Shown: positions 5,488 through 5,564 of the stretch, in pieces
Numbering within the stretch: the stretch's first letter is position 1
How the letters are laid out: every line of letters begins with the position of its first letter
Assembly (NCBI GenBank): GCA_902795555.1
Contig: CADBLV010000261.1
Location: 1 to 5,564, forward strand
Reading direction: 5' to 3'
Length of the DNA stretch: 5,564 nt
Source of the DNA: an uncultured Eubacteriales bacterium
GTDB lineage: Bacteria; Bacillota_A; Clostridia; Christensenellales; Aristaeellaceae
Program-made: the position numbers and the translations under genes
The notes under the pieces: generated by a model
What the model was told of the DNA's origin: nothing
What the model saw: only the letters and a program-made list of their open reading frames with translations
The model's database searches: none

Positions 5488-5564
5488 ATGGCAAAAGGAC
5501 ATTACGAGCGGACTAAGCCGCATGTAAACATCGGCACCATCGGTCACGTTGACCATGGCAAGAC
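5488..5564 (+). CDS. tuf: Translation elongation factor Tu (5' end, partial)
   Basis: EF-Tu is the GTPase that delivers aminoacyl-tRNA to the ribosomal A site. Only the first 25 codons and two bases of the next are in the window, but they are diagnostic: [16 protein letters not shown] followed by TIGHVDHGK. The P-loop GHVDHGK(T) that binds the GTP phosphates begins at residue 19 and is cut by the window edge in its last residue. The start follows from the AGGAGG site 8 bases upstream and from the family's universal MAK beginning. The gene lies directly behind tRNA-Gly, similar in arrangement to the tRNA-tufB unit of E. coli, where tRNA genes precede a tuf copy. The rest of the gene is outside the window. 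Confidence 0.97.
   Translation, partial: MAKGHYERTKPHVNIGTIGHVDHGK

Overview
The window looks like chromosomal DNA of a Bacillota (Firmicutes) bacterium, most likely a GC-rich member of the Clostridia. The reasons are strong AGGAGG-type ribosome binding sites, near-consensus sigma-A promoters, a tRNA gene with an encoded CCA end, and the ruvC-ruvA-ruvB-queA gene order. No genus can be named from the sequence alone.

Layout. Bases 1-668 hold the 5' part of a minus-strand gene that runs off the left edge. It is open over 222 codons and encodes a Pro-rich cytoplasmic tail, one membrane segment and a repetitive Ala/Ser/Pro/Thr linker; I suspect a class B sortase-like protein. Bases 669-1000 are a divergent intergenic region with back-to-back promoters. 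It also holds a strongly folded element (723-820) that would lie in the 5' leader of the minus-strand gene. Bases 1001-4220 are a compact plus-strand operon: ruvC (TTG start), ruvA, ruvB and queA. After a 138-base gap with an imperfect 51-bp duplication and a good promoter comes an AraC-family regulator (4359-5222). A near-consensus promoter then drives tRNA-Gly(CCC) (5343-5416), followed by the start of tuf (EF-Tu, 5488 to the right edge).

How the genes work together. RuvA and RuvB form the Holliday-junction branch-migration motor and RuvC cuts the junction, so three of the four operon genes serve one recombination-repair machine. QueA makes epoxyqueuosine in tRNA and is a common ruvAB neighbour in Bacillota; its usual partner tgt does not follow here. 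The tRNA-Gly and tuf genes are probably co-transcribed, which couples two translation components, and the tRNA is bracketed by a perfect 9-bp inverted repeat that could form a processing stem.

Most of the window is ordinary housekeeping sequence. The parts that deserve a second look are the folded leader at 723-820, the repeat-rich minus-strand gene, the duplication at the queA/araC junction, and the bracketed tRNA. I saw no CRISPR array, transposase or phage gene, and no convincing Rho-independent terminator.
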